Below the pieces are notes generated by a model. The model was not told the origin of the DNA. It searched no databases and saw nothing but the letters and a program-made list of their open reading frames with translations. Made by a program: the position numbers and the translations under genes. This document shows positions 23,953 through 36,000 of a stretch of 53,936 nt of DNA, piece by piece; position 1 is the first letter of the stretch, and each line of letters opens with the position of its first letter. Origin of the DNA: Lelliottia nimipressuralis (lineage in GTDB: Bacteria; Pseudomonadota; Gammaproteobacteria; Enterobacterales; Enterobacteriaceae); assembly GCF_004402045.1 (NCBI RefSeq), contig NZ_SOMG01000006.1:1-53936 (forward strand). The letters are read 5' to 3'.

Positions 23953-25122
23953 TCAGGCGGCGGAATCCAGCTGCGCTTCGTTCACCTGATGTTCGAGCGA
24001 GGCGCGGACCTCGTGCAGCGCTTTCTCCTGCTGAGCGAAGTACGCTTCCATATTGCTCAGCGACGAGACCAGAAGCCAGGACTCCTCTTTCTCGAGTTCC
24101 GCCAGCTCGTTTACTAAAATGTCGATTTGCTCGCGCACCTGCGCCATCTTCTTGCGGATGCGTTCCAGATCGTTCAGCCTGTCGCTGGCCATCAATGGCT
24201 CGAAGCCCTGCTGCAGGCGGGCTACCAGTGAGCGAATGGTTTTAACGTCGCCACGCTGCTTTGCCTGGTTGAGCTGGACCATCATCGCGTTGGCTTCTTC
24301 TTTCAGATCGTCTGCGACCAGATCCGGATGGCACAGCTTGCTCGCCTGCCGCCAGAGACGCTTCAGCTCGTTCCGATCCTCTTCCGAGAGATCTTTGCCT
24401 TTGCGCAGCCGCACCTCGGCATCGTGATGCTGCTCGCGATACTTCTCGTACTCTTCGTTGGCCTCGTCGCGTGCCTGGCGCGCAGGCTCCTCTTCGCGCG
24501 TTAAGCCGCTTTCCAGCTCCAGCGCCTCGGCCAGCAGGTTGGCAATCAGATCGCTTTGCTGCTCCAGGTGCTTACGCGCCTCGGCGGCCTGCACGGAATC
24601 CGCAGGCAGATCGCGCCAGCGCTGGGTGAGCGTCGCCAGCACCTCTACCGCCTGCGCCATATAGCGCTGGCAGCGGCGGTAATCTTCCTCGCGACGACGC
24701 GCCTCCGCCTGCTGACGACGCAGGTTCAGCTCCGCCAGGGTTTTACGCAGGGCGAGGATCTGCTGCATCAGCGGCCCGAGGCGGGAGAAGTAGAGATCGT
24801 TGAACTCGTCAAGCTGCTGCACGCGCGCGTTGCGGCGGTCTATCAGATCGCGCAGACGTTCTTCCAGCGCTTTCAGCTCCAGCTTGCTGGCGGCCACCTG
24901 TGGGTCGCGCCATGGGGTCACGGCGCGCTGGCTCTGCAACCAGGCGGCGATCGCCGCTATAGCAGCGGTGTAGTTCTTCTCCTCAAGCGCCACGACGATT
25001 GCCTGTAGCTCATCGTCAAACGCTTCATTTTTCAGGCGTGTCAGCTGGCTCTGGATGATGTCGTCATCTTCCAGTTCAATGGCATTTTTAATGATTTCTA
25101 GCCGTTTGATCGGTGTGCTCAT
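23953..25122 (-). CDS. Coiled-coil protein with internal J-domain
   Basis: A 389-aa, highly charged, mostly helical protein. Residues about 85-240 and 320-380 read as long coiled coils. A DnaJ-like segment carries LWRQASKLCHPDLVADD with the HPD triad at residues 265-267, the Hsp70-activating motif of J-domains, placed unusually in the middle of the chain. There is no signal peptide or membrane segment. It could be a dedicated co-chaperone, but the client is unknown. It is convergent with nfeF, and a 261-bp gap separates it from the divergent cdiB. Confidence 0.7.
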   Translation of the reverse strand: MSTPIKRLEIIKNAIELEDDDIIQSQLTRLKNEAFDDELQAIVVALEEKNYTAAIAAIAAWLQSQRAVTPWRDPQVAASKLELKALEERLRDLIDRRNARVQQLDEFNDLYFSRLGPLMQQILALRKTLAELNLRRQQAEARRREEDYRRCQRYMAQAVEVLATLTQRWRDLPADSVQAAEARKHLEQQSDLIANLLAEALELESGLTREEEPARQARDEANEEYEKYREQHHDAEVRLRKGKDLSEEDRNELKRLWRQASKLCHPDLVADDLKEEANAMMVQLNQAKQRGDVKTIRSLVARLQQGFEPLMASDRLNDLERIRKKMAQVREQIDILVNELAELEKEESWLLVSSLSNMEAYFAQQEKALHEVRASLEHQVNEAQLDSAA

Positions 25123-25383
25123 GATGCCTTTCGCTTTGGCGCTTAAGTATTTGAGTTAAGGTTAGTTGTTGGAAATGCTACAGGAAATAATACACACGGA
25201 TGATGATCGGCGCGATGGGGGATTTCTTTAATATTGCTTCAGATTTACCCCTGCAAAAATCTGAAAATGCGCCAGAAATATCCTTATTCTTTTTACTGAT
25301 ATTTACACTGTTTACTTTTTGACATAAGTTGCGCGTTTTTTAACAGTCAAGTTTGAAAGCGGACTTTGAGCGGAGAGTAAACA

Positions 25384-27060
25384 GTGTTAGGGAAAACATC
25401 AGCAATCATGCTGCTGGCAGCCATTATGTTACTGGCGCCCGGCATCACACTCGCCGCCCCGTTGTCACCGGCCGACCGTAATACCAGCCAGCAGCAACAG
25501 CAGCAGTTGCTGGATGAGAACCAGCGTCAGCGCGAATCGCTGGAGCGCAGCGTGGTATTACCGCCTCCTGTCAGGGCAGACGATACCTCTGCGTCACAAG
25601 GCCCGTGTTTCTTCATCAGCCGCATTGAGCTGTCGGGAGCGACTCTGCTTTCGCCTTCTGCTGAAAAGCAGTTGATCGCGCCATGGCTGAATCAGTGCCT
25701 TGATATTGCCCGTTTAAATACCCTGACTAACGCCGTGTCTGACTGGTACATCAGCCGGGGGTATATCACCAGCCGCGCATTTTTAACCGAACAGGATCTC
25801 TCTGGTGGCGTCCTCCAGCTTGCGGTTCTGGAAGGTAAGCTCCAGCAAATACGCCTTGAAGGCGTGCCGGCGCGCACCCTGAGCATGACCTTCCCCGGCC
25901 TCGAAGGAAAAATTCTCAACCTGCGCGATATCGAACAGGGCATGGAGCAACTCAATCGCGTGCGCCAGACGCCTGTAGAAATTGAAATTTTGCCCGGCGA
26001 CAGACAGGGCTACTCAATCGTCAATCTGACGGCTTCGCCTGAATTCCCGCTCAGCGGAACAGTGAGTTTCGATAACAGCGGGCAAAAGAGCACGGGGACC
26101 GGGCAACTCAATGGCGCGCTGTACGGCAATAACCTGCTGGGTCTGGCGGATAAGTGGTTTATCAGCGGTGGGCGCAGCAGCGATTTCTCGAATAGCCAGG
26201 ATGCGCAGAATTTTGCCGCCGGGGTCAGCGTACCTTACGGCTACGGCTTGCTGGACTACAGCTACAGCTGGAGCAACTACCTCAGCACCATCGATAATAA
26301 CGGTTATCTCTGGCGTTCGACGGGGGATACCGAGACGCACCGCCTGACAGGCTCCTGGGTGCTGTTCCGCAATGGCGATATCAAAACCAGCGTGTCGGCG
26401 GGCATCACGCACCGCATCAACCATAACTATCTCGACGATGTTCTGCTGGCCACCAGCAGCCGCAAACTCTCCAGTTTCTCGCTGGGCCTTAACCACACGC
26501 AAAAAATCGCTTCCGGCGTGGCGACCCTGAACCCGACCTTCACTCAGGGGGTACCGTGGTTTGGCGCAGAAGATGATAACGACAAGCATGGCGATGTACC
26601 GAAAGCCGAATTTCGCAAATGGAGCGTGAACGGCAGTTTTCAGCGCCCTGTTGCCGACAAGCTGTGGTGGCTGACCAGCGTCTACTTTCAGTGGTCGCCG
26701 GACAGGTTGTACGGTAGCGAGCGTCTGACGCTGGGCGGTGAGGCCTCCGTGCGCGGCTTTAAGGAGCAGTACATCTCCGGCGATAACGGCGGCTACTGGC
26801 GAAATGAGCTGAATTATTCGCTCTTTACCCTGCCGTGGGTGGGGGATGTCGGCCTGCTGGCGGCCATCGATGGCGGCTGGCTGAAGAAGGACGGTGTTGA
26901 CCGTTACGCCTCCGGCACGCTGTGGGGTGCCGCTCTGGGTCTTACGACGGCTCATCGTGGCTACTCAAGCCAGTTTACCGTTGGAACACCGATGGCGTAT
27001 CCGGACTGGCTGGCACCGGGTCACCTCACGATTTATTACCGCGTATCAGTGGCTTTCTAA
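25384..27060 (+). CDS. cdiB: CdiB, two-partner secretion outer-membrane transporter
   Basis: A 558-aa Omp85-superfamily TpsB transporter that exports CdiA. A signal peptide (residues 1-24) is followed by an N-terminal plug helix rich in Gln, POTRA domains (about 75-220, CFFISRIELSGATLL onward) and a C-terminal 16-strand barrel. Loop 6 has the signature VRGF at about residues 457-460. It ends in the aromatic terminal strand YYRVSVAF. The start is GTG, preceded by GCGGAGAG. It is 9 bp upstream of cdiA, so the two form one operon. TTGACA at 25319-25324 is a possible -35 box. Confidence 0.93.
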   Translation: MLGKTSAIMLLAAIMLLAPGITLAAPLSPADRNTSQQQQQQLLDENQRQRESLERSVVLPPPVRADDTSASQGPCFFISRIELSGATLLSPSAEKQLIAPWLNQCLDIARLNTLTNAVSDWYISRGYITSRAFLTEQDLSGGVLQLAVLEGKLQQIRLEGVPARTLSMTFPGLEGKILNLRDIEQGMEQLNRVRQTPVEIEILPGDRQGYSIVNLTASPEFPLSGTVSFDNSGQKSTGTGQLNGALYGNNLLGLADKWFISGGRSSDFSNSQDAQNFAAGVSVPYGYGLLDYSYSWSNYLSTIDNNGYLWRSTGDTETHRLTGSWVLFRNGDIKTSVSAGITHRINHNYLDDVLLATSSRKLSSFSLGLNHTQKIASGVATLNPTFTQGVPWFGAEDDNDKHGDVPKAEFRKWSVNGSFQRPVADKLWWLTSVYFQWSPDRLYGSERLTLGGEASVRGFKEQYISGDNGGYWRNELNYSLFTLPWVGDVGLLAAIDGGWLKKDGVDRYASGTLWGAALGLTTAHRGYSSQFTVGTPMAYPDWLAPGHLTIYYRVSVAF

Positions 27061-27069
27061 GGGACAGGG

Positions 27070-30000
27070 ATGATGAAACAGGATCAGGTTCGTTTTTCGC
27101 AGCGCGCGCTGAGCGCGTTACTGAGCGTGCTGCTGGCGACGCAGCCGCTGCTGCCCGCGATGGCAGCAACCCTCACCCCGTCCGGCAATACGCAGGTGGA
27201 CAAGGCGGCCAACGGCGTTCCGGTGGTGAATATTGCCACGCCGAATCAATCCGGTATTTCCCATAACAAGTACAACGATTACAACGTCGGGAAAGAGGGG
27301 CTGATCCTCAATAACGCGACCGGTCAGCTCAACCAGACCCAGCTTGGCGGCCTGATCCAGAATAACCCCAACCTGAAGGCCGGGCAGGAAGCCAAAGGCA
27401 TCATCAACGAAGTCACCGGTGCTAACCGCTCGACGTTGCAGGGCTACACCGAAGTGGCGGGCAAGGCGGCCAACGTCATTGTGGCGAACCCCTACGGCAT
27501 AACCTGTAACGGCTGCGGGTTTATCAATACGCCGAATGTGACGCTCACTACGGGTAAACCGGTGCTCGATGCCAGCGGTAAGCTGCAATCGCTTGATGTG
27601 ACCAAAGGCGCCGTCACCATCGAAGGCGCAGGGCTGAATGGTAGCCAGAGCGATGCGGTGTCGATCATCTCCCGCGCAACCGAGATTAATGCGCAACTGC
27701 ATGCGAAAGATTTACGTATCGTTGCAGGGGCGAACCGCGTCGCGGCGGACGGTAGCGTCAGTGCGTTAAAAGGTGAAGGTGAAGCCCCTAAAGTGGCGGT
27801 AGACACCGGCGCGATGGGCGGGATGTACGCCAACCGCATTCGTCTGGTCTCCAGTGAAACGGGGGTGGGCGTAAACCTGGGCAACCTTAACGCGCGTCAG
27901 GGGGAAATTAACCTTGATACCCGTGGTCGGCTTGCGGTTAACAACAGCTTGTCCAGCGGAGCCATCACGGCGAAAGGGCAAAGCGTCACCCTGACGGGGG
28001 ATCACAAAGCGGGCGGGGAGTTGAGTATCGCCAGTCAGGGAGATATCGAACTTAACCAGTCGACGCTCCTGAGTGATAAAAATCTGCATTTAAATGCGGG
28101 GAATAATCTGGCCCTGAATGGCGGAAAGCTGACGTCGGGGCAAAACATGACGTTAAGCGGAAAACAGATACAACAGAACCGCACCGGCCAGGCAAATGCG
28201 GCTAACGCGATCGCCCTGACGAGCAGCGATAGCGCAGCATTGAAGGGGCAACTGACAGCCGGAACGCAGTTGAACATTACCGCAGGTATGCTGAAAAATG
28301 AAGGCCAGTGGGCAGCGGCGGAAGCGGTAGCCATTAACGCACAGCGCGTTGAGAACCTCGGCGCTGTGCAGGGCAAAAGCCTGACGGTCATGGCCGAAAG
28401 CGTAACCAGCTCGGGGAGTCTGACCAGCGGCAGCACGCTGGATATCGCCGCCAGCACCGTCACGCTTCAGGGCAATACGGGTGCTAAAGGAACAGCGAAC
28501 ATCATCGCCAGCGGAAAGCTGGAAAATAGTGGGGAGCTGGTCAGCGACGACACGCTGACGCTGAACGCGGCGCAGATCGTCAACAGCGGTACGCTTTCCG
28601 GTGCCCGGGGGCTCACGACCTCCGCTAAGACGTTCACCGCCAGCGAAAAGTCAGTTACCCACAGCGAGGGGGATCTGGCGCTGAACAATACCGATACCAC
28701 GCTTGCCGGTGAAACCAGTGCGGGTGGCACTCTTACCCTGCAGGGACGCAGTCTCAACACTACGGCAACGGCACAGACGCAGGGCAACGGCATCAGCCTG
28801 GACGTGCTAAATGCCAAGCTTGAAGGCACTCAGGCAGCCAAAGACAGCCTCGTCCTGAAGGCTGATAACACCCTTATTCACACGGGGAAATCGTCAGCCT
28901 CAGTGCTTAAGGTGGAAACCGGGCATCTCAGCAACAGCGGGACGCTGACGGCCTCCTCGCTCGCGATTAACAGCCCTGACGTCATTAACAGTGGTCTGAT
29001 CCACGCCGAAGCAACGCTTTCACTGGTCACCCGTCTGCTGGATAACCGCAGCAGCGGGGTGCTGTACAGTCCGGCTGCGCTGTCGCTTTCACTCTCTGAA
29101 CTGAAAAACGCCGGCATTATCACCAGCGACGCCGCGCTTTCCCTGTCGGGCTCAACCCTGACCAACGGCGGCGAACTGAGCGGTGCCTCACTGGCTATTG
29201 ATTACGACACGCTAAGTAACAGCGCGGGTGGTCTGCTGCTGGCTCACGGGGCAAACCGCATCACGGCGAGGTCGGTTTCCAGCGCGGGTAGCATCGTGGG
29301 CAACACGCTGACGCTGAATGCCGATCGCCTCGAAAGTGCCGGTCTGTTACAGGGCGACAGCGCGCTGTCACTGACCGCTGGAATACTGGATTTACTGGCA
29401 GACTCCCGCACGCTCACGGATGGGGCGCTCAGCCTTTCAGGCACCACGCTGACCACCGCAGGACAGCTACAGGGAGAGAACCTCAGCATCCGGGGGCGTG
29501 ACTGGAATAACAGCGGAAGTTCACTCGCGACCGGTTCACTTAACGCCTCGACCAGTGGCACACTCAGCAATACTGGCGATCTGATGAGTCAGGGCAACAG
29601 CACGCTGAATGCGGTCGATACCGTTAACAACGGCAACATGTTGTCGGCAGGTGAACTCTCGCTGATCGGTAAAACGCTACGTAACAACGGCACGGTTCAG
29701 GGGAACCGCGTCACCGCTCATCAGGACAGCATCACTAACAGCGGAACGCTGACCGGGATCGCCGCCCTGACGCTGGCTGCCCGCCTGGAGATGGCGGCAC
29801 CGTTACTGACGCTGGTGAATGACGCGTCGGGATCGTTGCTGACGGCAGGCGACCTGTCCGTGACGGGCGGCGATCTGCGAAATACAGGGCAATGGCAGGG
29901 GAAACGGGTACTTATTCATGCGCAGGCGCTTACGAACGGCGGTGCGATCCAGGCAGAAGATTTACTGGATGCGCAAATCGACAGCACCCTTACCGGCACC

Positions 30001-33000
30001 ACGGGGAGCAAAATCACATCCAATGGAGAACTGGCGCTCTCAGCACTGACGCTGGTGAACAGCGGTCAGTGGATTGCAAAGCACCTCACGCTGCAGGCGA
30101 ATACGCTGACCAACAGCGGTGAAATCACCGGCGTTGATACGCTTTCGGTTGCCGTTAACCAGATGAATAACCAGGCCGGAGGAAAACTGCTGAGTGCGGG
30201 CGCGCTGGTCCTTGATACGGGTAATGCGACCAACGCCGGGCAAATCCAGGGGAAAACGACCTTTGTTACCAGCGGGCAACTGATCAACAGCGGACGGCTT
30301 CAGGGGGAAGCGCTGACGCTGAATGCCTCAGGGGCTCTGAGCAATACCGCCAGCGGCGTGCTGCTGAGTGAGAACGCGCTGACGGTATCGGCTGCCACGC
30401 TGAATAATCAGGGAACGATACAGGGCGGTGGAGAATCTGTGGTGAAAGCCACCACCCGCATGCAGAACGACGGCAAACTGCTCTCTGGCGACAGTCTTAC
30501 GCTGACCGCGCCGGATCTTGCGAACAGCAGCAGTGGGCTGGTTCAGGCGGTAAGGTTGCTGCTGGATGTGGTGAACGCCGTGAATAATGGCCGGATACTT
30601 GCGACCGACAACGCAGAGCTACGGGGAACGACGCTTACCAACGACGGCATGCTGCAGGGTGCAGACCTGCTGATTAACTATCAAAAACTGAATAACAGCG
30701 GTACGGCACTCGGCACCACTTCGCTTACGGTGAAGGGCGATGCGATTGCGAATAGTACCAGCGGGAAGCTGTTCAGCGCAGGTAATCTCACCCTCGACAG
30801 CGGCACGCTGAATAACGCGGGTCAGATTGTGGCGCTGGGGGATGTCACGCTGCATCTGTTAAGTGCGCTGGAGTTCAGTGGAACGCTGGCCGCCAGCAGC
30901 AACCTGTCTCTCACCGCTCAGGGGGACATTACCAATAACGGTACGATGCAGGGGAACGGCCTCGTTCTGAGCGCCGGTGGCGTGCTCACCAATAACGGAC
31001 AGGTCACTGCAGGTAACGGTCACAGCACGTTCAGCGCGCAACGTATTTTGCTCAATGCAGCCGGTAGCCTCTCTGCAGGCGGCGACGTGGCGTTTAACAG
31101 CCTGAGCGACATTACCGTAAATGGGTTTACCGGTACGGCAGGTAGCCTGACGATGAATGCGGCGGGCACCTTGCTCAATACCGCATTGATTTATGCCGCC
31201 AATAATATGCAACTCTTTGCCGACCGTATTCATAACGTCTACGGCGATATCCTGGCAGGGAATAGCCTGTGGATGCAGAAAAATGCGGCGGGTGCGGCGA
31301 GCAGTGAAGTGGTGAATACGTCCGGGAATATTGAGACGCAAAAGGGCGATATTACGATCATTACAGCCCATTTATTAAATGAGCGGGATGGAAGCAATTC
31401 GAATACTCAGATAATCGATTTGGATAACCCTTCCTGGGTTGGTGATTCATCCTTTGTTGTAAGCCTGGATGATATGGAGGAAGGAAGCTATTCAACAGTA
31501 AAAAAACGCACGGATGTCTGGGTTGGAAGCTGTATGAGTTTCCCAACTTATCCAGGTGCCTGCACGATGGATGAGCCTTTCTTTACCACCTCTTACCGGA
31601 TTAATAATTCGGGTCAAACTAAACGTTTTGCTATTAAACGAACTGAGGTTGATGTAAGCAGTGCTGGCCACGCAGCGCGCATAGCATCAGCTAATAATCT
31701 AAATATCACTGCAAATTATCTCGACAATAGCGGTAGCAATATACTTGCTAATAGCGACATTAGCCTAAAAGGTACGCAACTCAACAACCAAAGCTATCAG
31801 GCCAGTTCTGAGACGGAGTATCTTGTCTACACGGCATCAACCATTAATGCCGGTGGTATAACCTATACTCTGACTGGGCGTGAGGTCGAATCAGAAAATA
31901 CCGCTAACGTTGTTAGGGCAGTAATACAGGCTGGCGGCAATGTCTCAGCCACCTTCACTACCGACATCAGCAACACGCTCGTCACCGCGAATACGGACGG
32001 CTTTAGCAATACGATTACCGCCCCAACGCTGACCCCACTCAGCAACCAGTCCATCGCCAACGGCGAGCAGGCGGAGTCTCTTGTCGAAACCGATACGCAG
32101 GACATCACCACGCCGCAATGGCGTGATGCGCTGAGCGACGCCCTGAAAGACATCTCCGGCGGTTCATCACTTTCCGATCAGAACGCCAGCAGCGGTAACT
32201 ACCCACTGCCGTCCGGCAACAACGGCTATTTTGTCCCCTCCACCGATCCCGATAGCCCGTATCTGATAACGGTGAACCCGAAGCTCGATGGCCTCGGCAA
32301 CGTGGACGACAGCCTGTTTGACGGACTGTATGACCTGCTCGGTATAAAACCCGGCGATGCACCGCGTGAAACCAACAGCGCATACACCGATCGAAACCAG
32401 TTCCTCGGCTCAGCGTATTTCCTGGACAGGCTCGGCCTGAACCCGGACCGCGACTACCGGTTCCTCGGCGACGCGGCGTTTGATACCCGTTACGTCAGCA
32501 ACGCCATTCTGAACCAGACCGGCAGCCGCTACATCAACGGCATCGGTTCCGACCTCGACCAGATGCGCTACCTGATGGACAGCGCCGCCGCGCAACAGCA
32601 CGCGCTGGGGCTGAAATTCGGCGTGGCGCTCACTGCGGCTCAGGTTGCCGCGCTTGACCACAGCCTGCTGTGGTGGGAAGCGGCGAGCATTAACGGTCAG
32701 ACGGTGATGATCCCGAAAGTCTACCTCTCACCGAAGGATGTCACCGTTCACAGCGGCAGCGTGATTAGCGGTAATAACGTCCAGCTGGCGGGCGGTAACG
32801 TCATCAACAGCGGCAGTACGATCGCGGCGCAGAATGGCCTGACAATCGACAGCAGCAACAGCCTGAGCAATCTCAACGCCGGGCTGTTGAGCGCAGGCGG
32901 TGGGCTGAACCTGAGCGCGCTGGGGGACATCAACAACATCGGTTCCACCATCAGCGGTAAAACGGTTGGGCTGGAGAGCGTCACGGGCAGCGTTAACAAC

Positions 33001-36000
33001 GTTACCCGCGTACAGCAATGGAATGTCGATGCGGGAAATGTGCATTTCAGTGGCACGGATATCGGCAAGACGGCCTCCATCACCGCCACCGACGGGCTGA
33101 CGATGCGCGCCGGACAGGATATCAACGTGACCGGCGCAAACGTGTCGGCGGGCGGCAGCCTGGCCATGGCGGCGGGGAATGATATCAACATCACCGCCAA
33201 CGAGATTGCGACGAGCGAGGGACGTGCCGGGCGCAACCGCGCGACCACGGAGACGGCGTCGGTCACGCATCAGGGCAGTACCCTGAGTGCAGGCGAAGAC
33301 CTCACCCTGCAGGCGGGTAACGACGTGAATGCCCGTGCGGCGGCGATGGCCGCAGAAGGTGATGTGGGGATTCAGGCCGGACGGGATGTGAATCTGCTGG
33401 CGGAAGCGTCAACGGAACGCTCCAGCAGCCAGGCGAAGAAAAAAACCGCCATTGATGAATCTGTTCGTCAGCAGGGAACGGAGATTGCCAGCGGCGGCAA
33501 TACGGCGATCGTCGCCGGGCGCGACGTGACCGCGCAGGCGGCAGAGGTCACTGCGCAGGGCGATATTGGCGTGGCGGCTGGCCGCGACGTGAACCTGACG
33601 ACGGCAACGGAGAGCGATTACCGCTACCGGGAGCAAACCAAAACCAGCAGCGGGTTCCTCAGCAAAAAGACCACCCACACCATTGAGGAAGACAGCGTGA
33701 CGCGGGAGAAAGGCTCGCTGCTGAGCGGCGACAACGTGACGGTGTCGGCAGGGAACAACCTGCTGGTGAAAGGTTCTGCGGTTGCCGGAGACGGCGACGT
33801 GTCCCTGTCCGCAGGCAATAACGTGGACATCGTGGCGGCGACCAACACCGACACCTCATGGCGCTTCAAGGAGACCAAAAAGTCCGGCCTGATGGGTACG
33901 GGCGGCATCGGCTTCACCATCGGCAGCAGCAAAACCACCCACGACCTTCGCGAGCAGGGCACGACGCAGAGCGAGAGCTTCAGCACTGTCGGCTCAACGG
34001 GCGGTAACGTCAGCATTACCGCGGGCAAACAGGCGCATATCGGCGGGGCGGATATCATCGCGCAGAAGGATATCAGCCTGACCGGCGACAGCGTGGTGAT
34101 TGAGCCGGGGCATGACAAACGCACCCGCGATGAGAGGTTTGAGCAGAAGAGCAGCGGTCTGACGGTGGCATTGTCGGGGGCGGCGGGGAGCGCGGTGAAT
34201 AATGCTGTCACCACGGCACGCGACGCGAAAGGCGAGAGCGATGACCGCCTTGCGGCGCTGAAGGCCACCAAAGCGGCACTGTCAGGCGTACAGGCCTCGC
34301 AGGGTGCGGAAATGGCGCAGATTAACGGCGATCCTAACAGCGGTATCGGCGTAAGCGTTTCGCTCTCCTCGCAGAAATCGAAATCCGAGCAGCACATGCA
34401 GAGTGACACGGTTGCGGGCAGTACGCTGAATGCGGGGAGTAATCTTGCCATCACCGCGACCGGAAAAGGGAAAGGTGATAACAGCGGCGACATTCTTATC
34501 GGTGGCAGCCAGCTGAAGGTGGGCGGCGACACCGCGCTTGTCGCAGCGAACGACATTGTGCTGGGCGGCGCGGCCAGCACGCAGCAGACGACAGGAAAGA
34601 ACAGCAGCAGCGGTGGCGGCGCAGGCGTCAGCATTGGCGGTGGCAAGAGCGGTTACGGCATCGGCGTGTTTGCGAATGTGAATGCTTCGAAAGGCAGTGA
34701 AAAGGGCGACGGTACGGCGTGGACGGAAACAACGCTCGACAGCGGCGGGATGGTCTCCATGACCAGCGGTCGGGACGCCATTCTGAAAGGCGCGCAGGTA
34801 AGTGGCGATAAAATCGTTGCGGATATCGGACGTGACCTGTGGATGAGCAGCCAGCAGGACAGCAACGATTATAAATCGACGCAGAACAGCGCGGCGGCAG
34901 GCGGCAGCTTCTCTTTCGGCAGCATGACGGGTTCCGGCTACATCAGCGCCAGCCAGGACAAAATGAAGAGCACGTATGACTCGGTGCAGGAGCAGACAGG
35001 GCTCTTCGCGGGTGAAGGCGGCTTTGATGTGACGGTGGGACGGCACACGCAGCTTGACGGTGCGGTGATTGCCTCGACGGCGACGGCGGACAAAAACAGT
35101 CTCGATACGGGAACGCTGGGCTTCCGGGATATCCACAACGAGGCGGATTATAAGGTCAGCCACAGCGGTATCAGCCTCAGCGGCGGCGGTGACTTTGGCG
35201 GTGACGCATTTAAGGGCAACCTGCCGGGCGGCGTGGTATCGGCTGCGGGCAGCAGCGGTCATGCGGAAGGCACGACGCAGGCGGCGGTGGGTGAGGGTAA
35301 CATCACCGTCCGTGATACCGCGAACCAGCAGCAGGATGTGGCTAATCTGAGCCGGGACACAGAACACGCAAACGACAGCATCAGCCCGATATTTGACAAG
35401 GAGAAGGAGCAGAAGCGGCTTGCGCAGGTGAGCGCCATCAGCGATATCGGCGGACAGGTGGCCGACATTGCCAGAACGCAGGGCGAGCTGAATGCGCTGA
35501 AGGAAGCGCGTAAGACGCACCCTGACCTGACGGTCGAGCAACTGAAAGAGACGCCGGAGTACCGGGATGAGCAGGCGAAGTTTGGTACGGGTAGCACCAT
35601 TCAGCGTGGTATTCAGGCGGCAACGGCGGCGCTTCAGGGGCTGGCGGGCGGAGACCTGACGGCAGCACTGGCTGGGGCGTCGGCGCCGGAACTGGCAAAT
35701 TATATCGGCCACGGTATGGGCATCGACGACAACGCAGCGGCGAAAGCCATTGCTCACGCCATACTGGGTGGTACGGTTGCAGCGTTGCAGGGCAACAGTG
35801 CGGCGGCGGGTGCTGCGGGCGCGGTCACGGGGGAGCTTGCGGCGAACGCGATAATGGCGTCTCTGTATCCGGGCAAAGCGGTGAGTGACCTGAGCGAGGA
35901 GCAGAAGCAGACGGTCAGCACGCTGGCGACGATATCGGCGGGGATGGCCGGAGGAATAGCGGGAGACAGCACGGCTTCAGCAGCTTCGGGGGCGCAGGGC

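Noticed and set aside
34282..35757. Long open frame antisense to cdiA FHA-2 region (also shorter ones throughout cdiA)
   Set aside because: It mirrors the GC-rich repeat coding of cdiA, has no ribosome-binding site, and its product is low-complexity without a recognisable domain.
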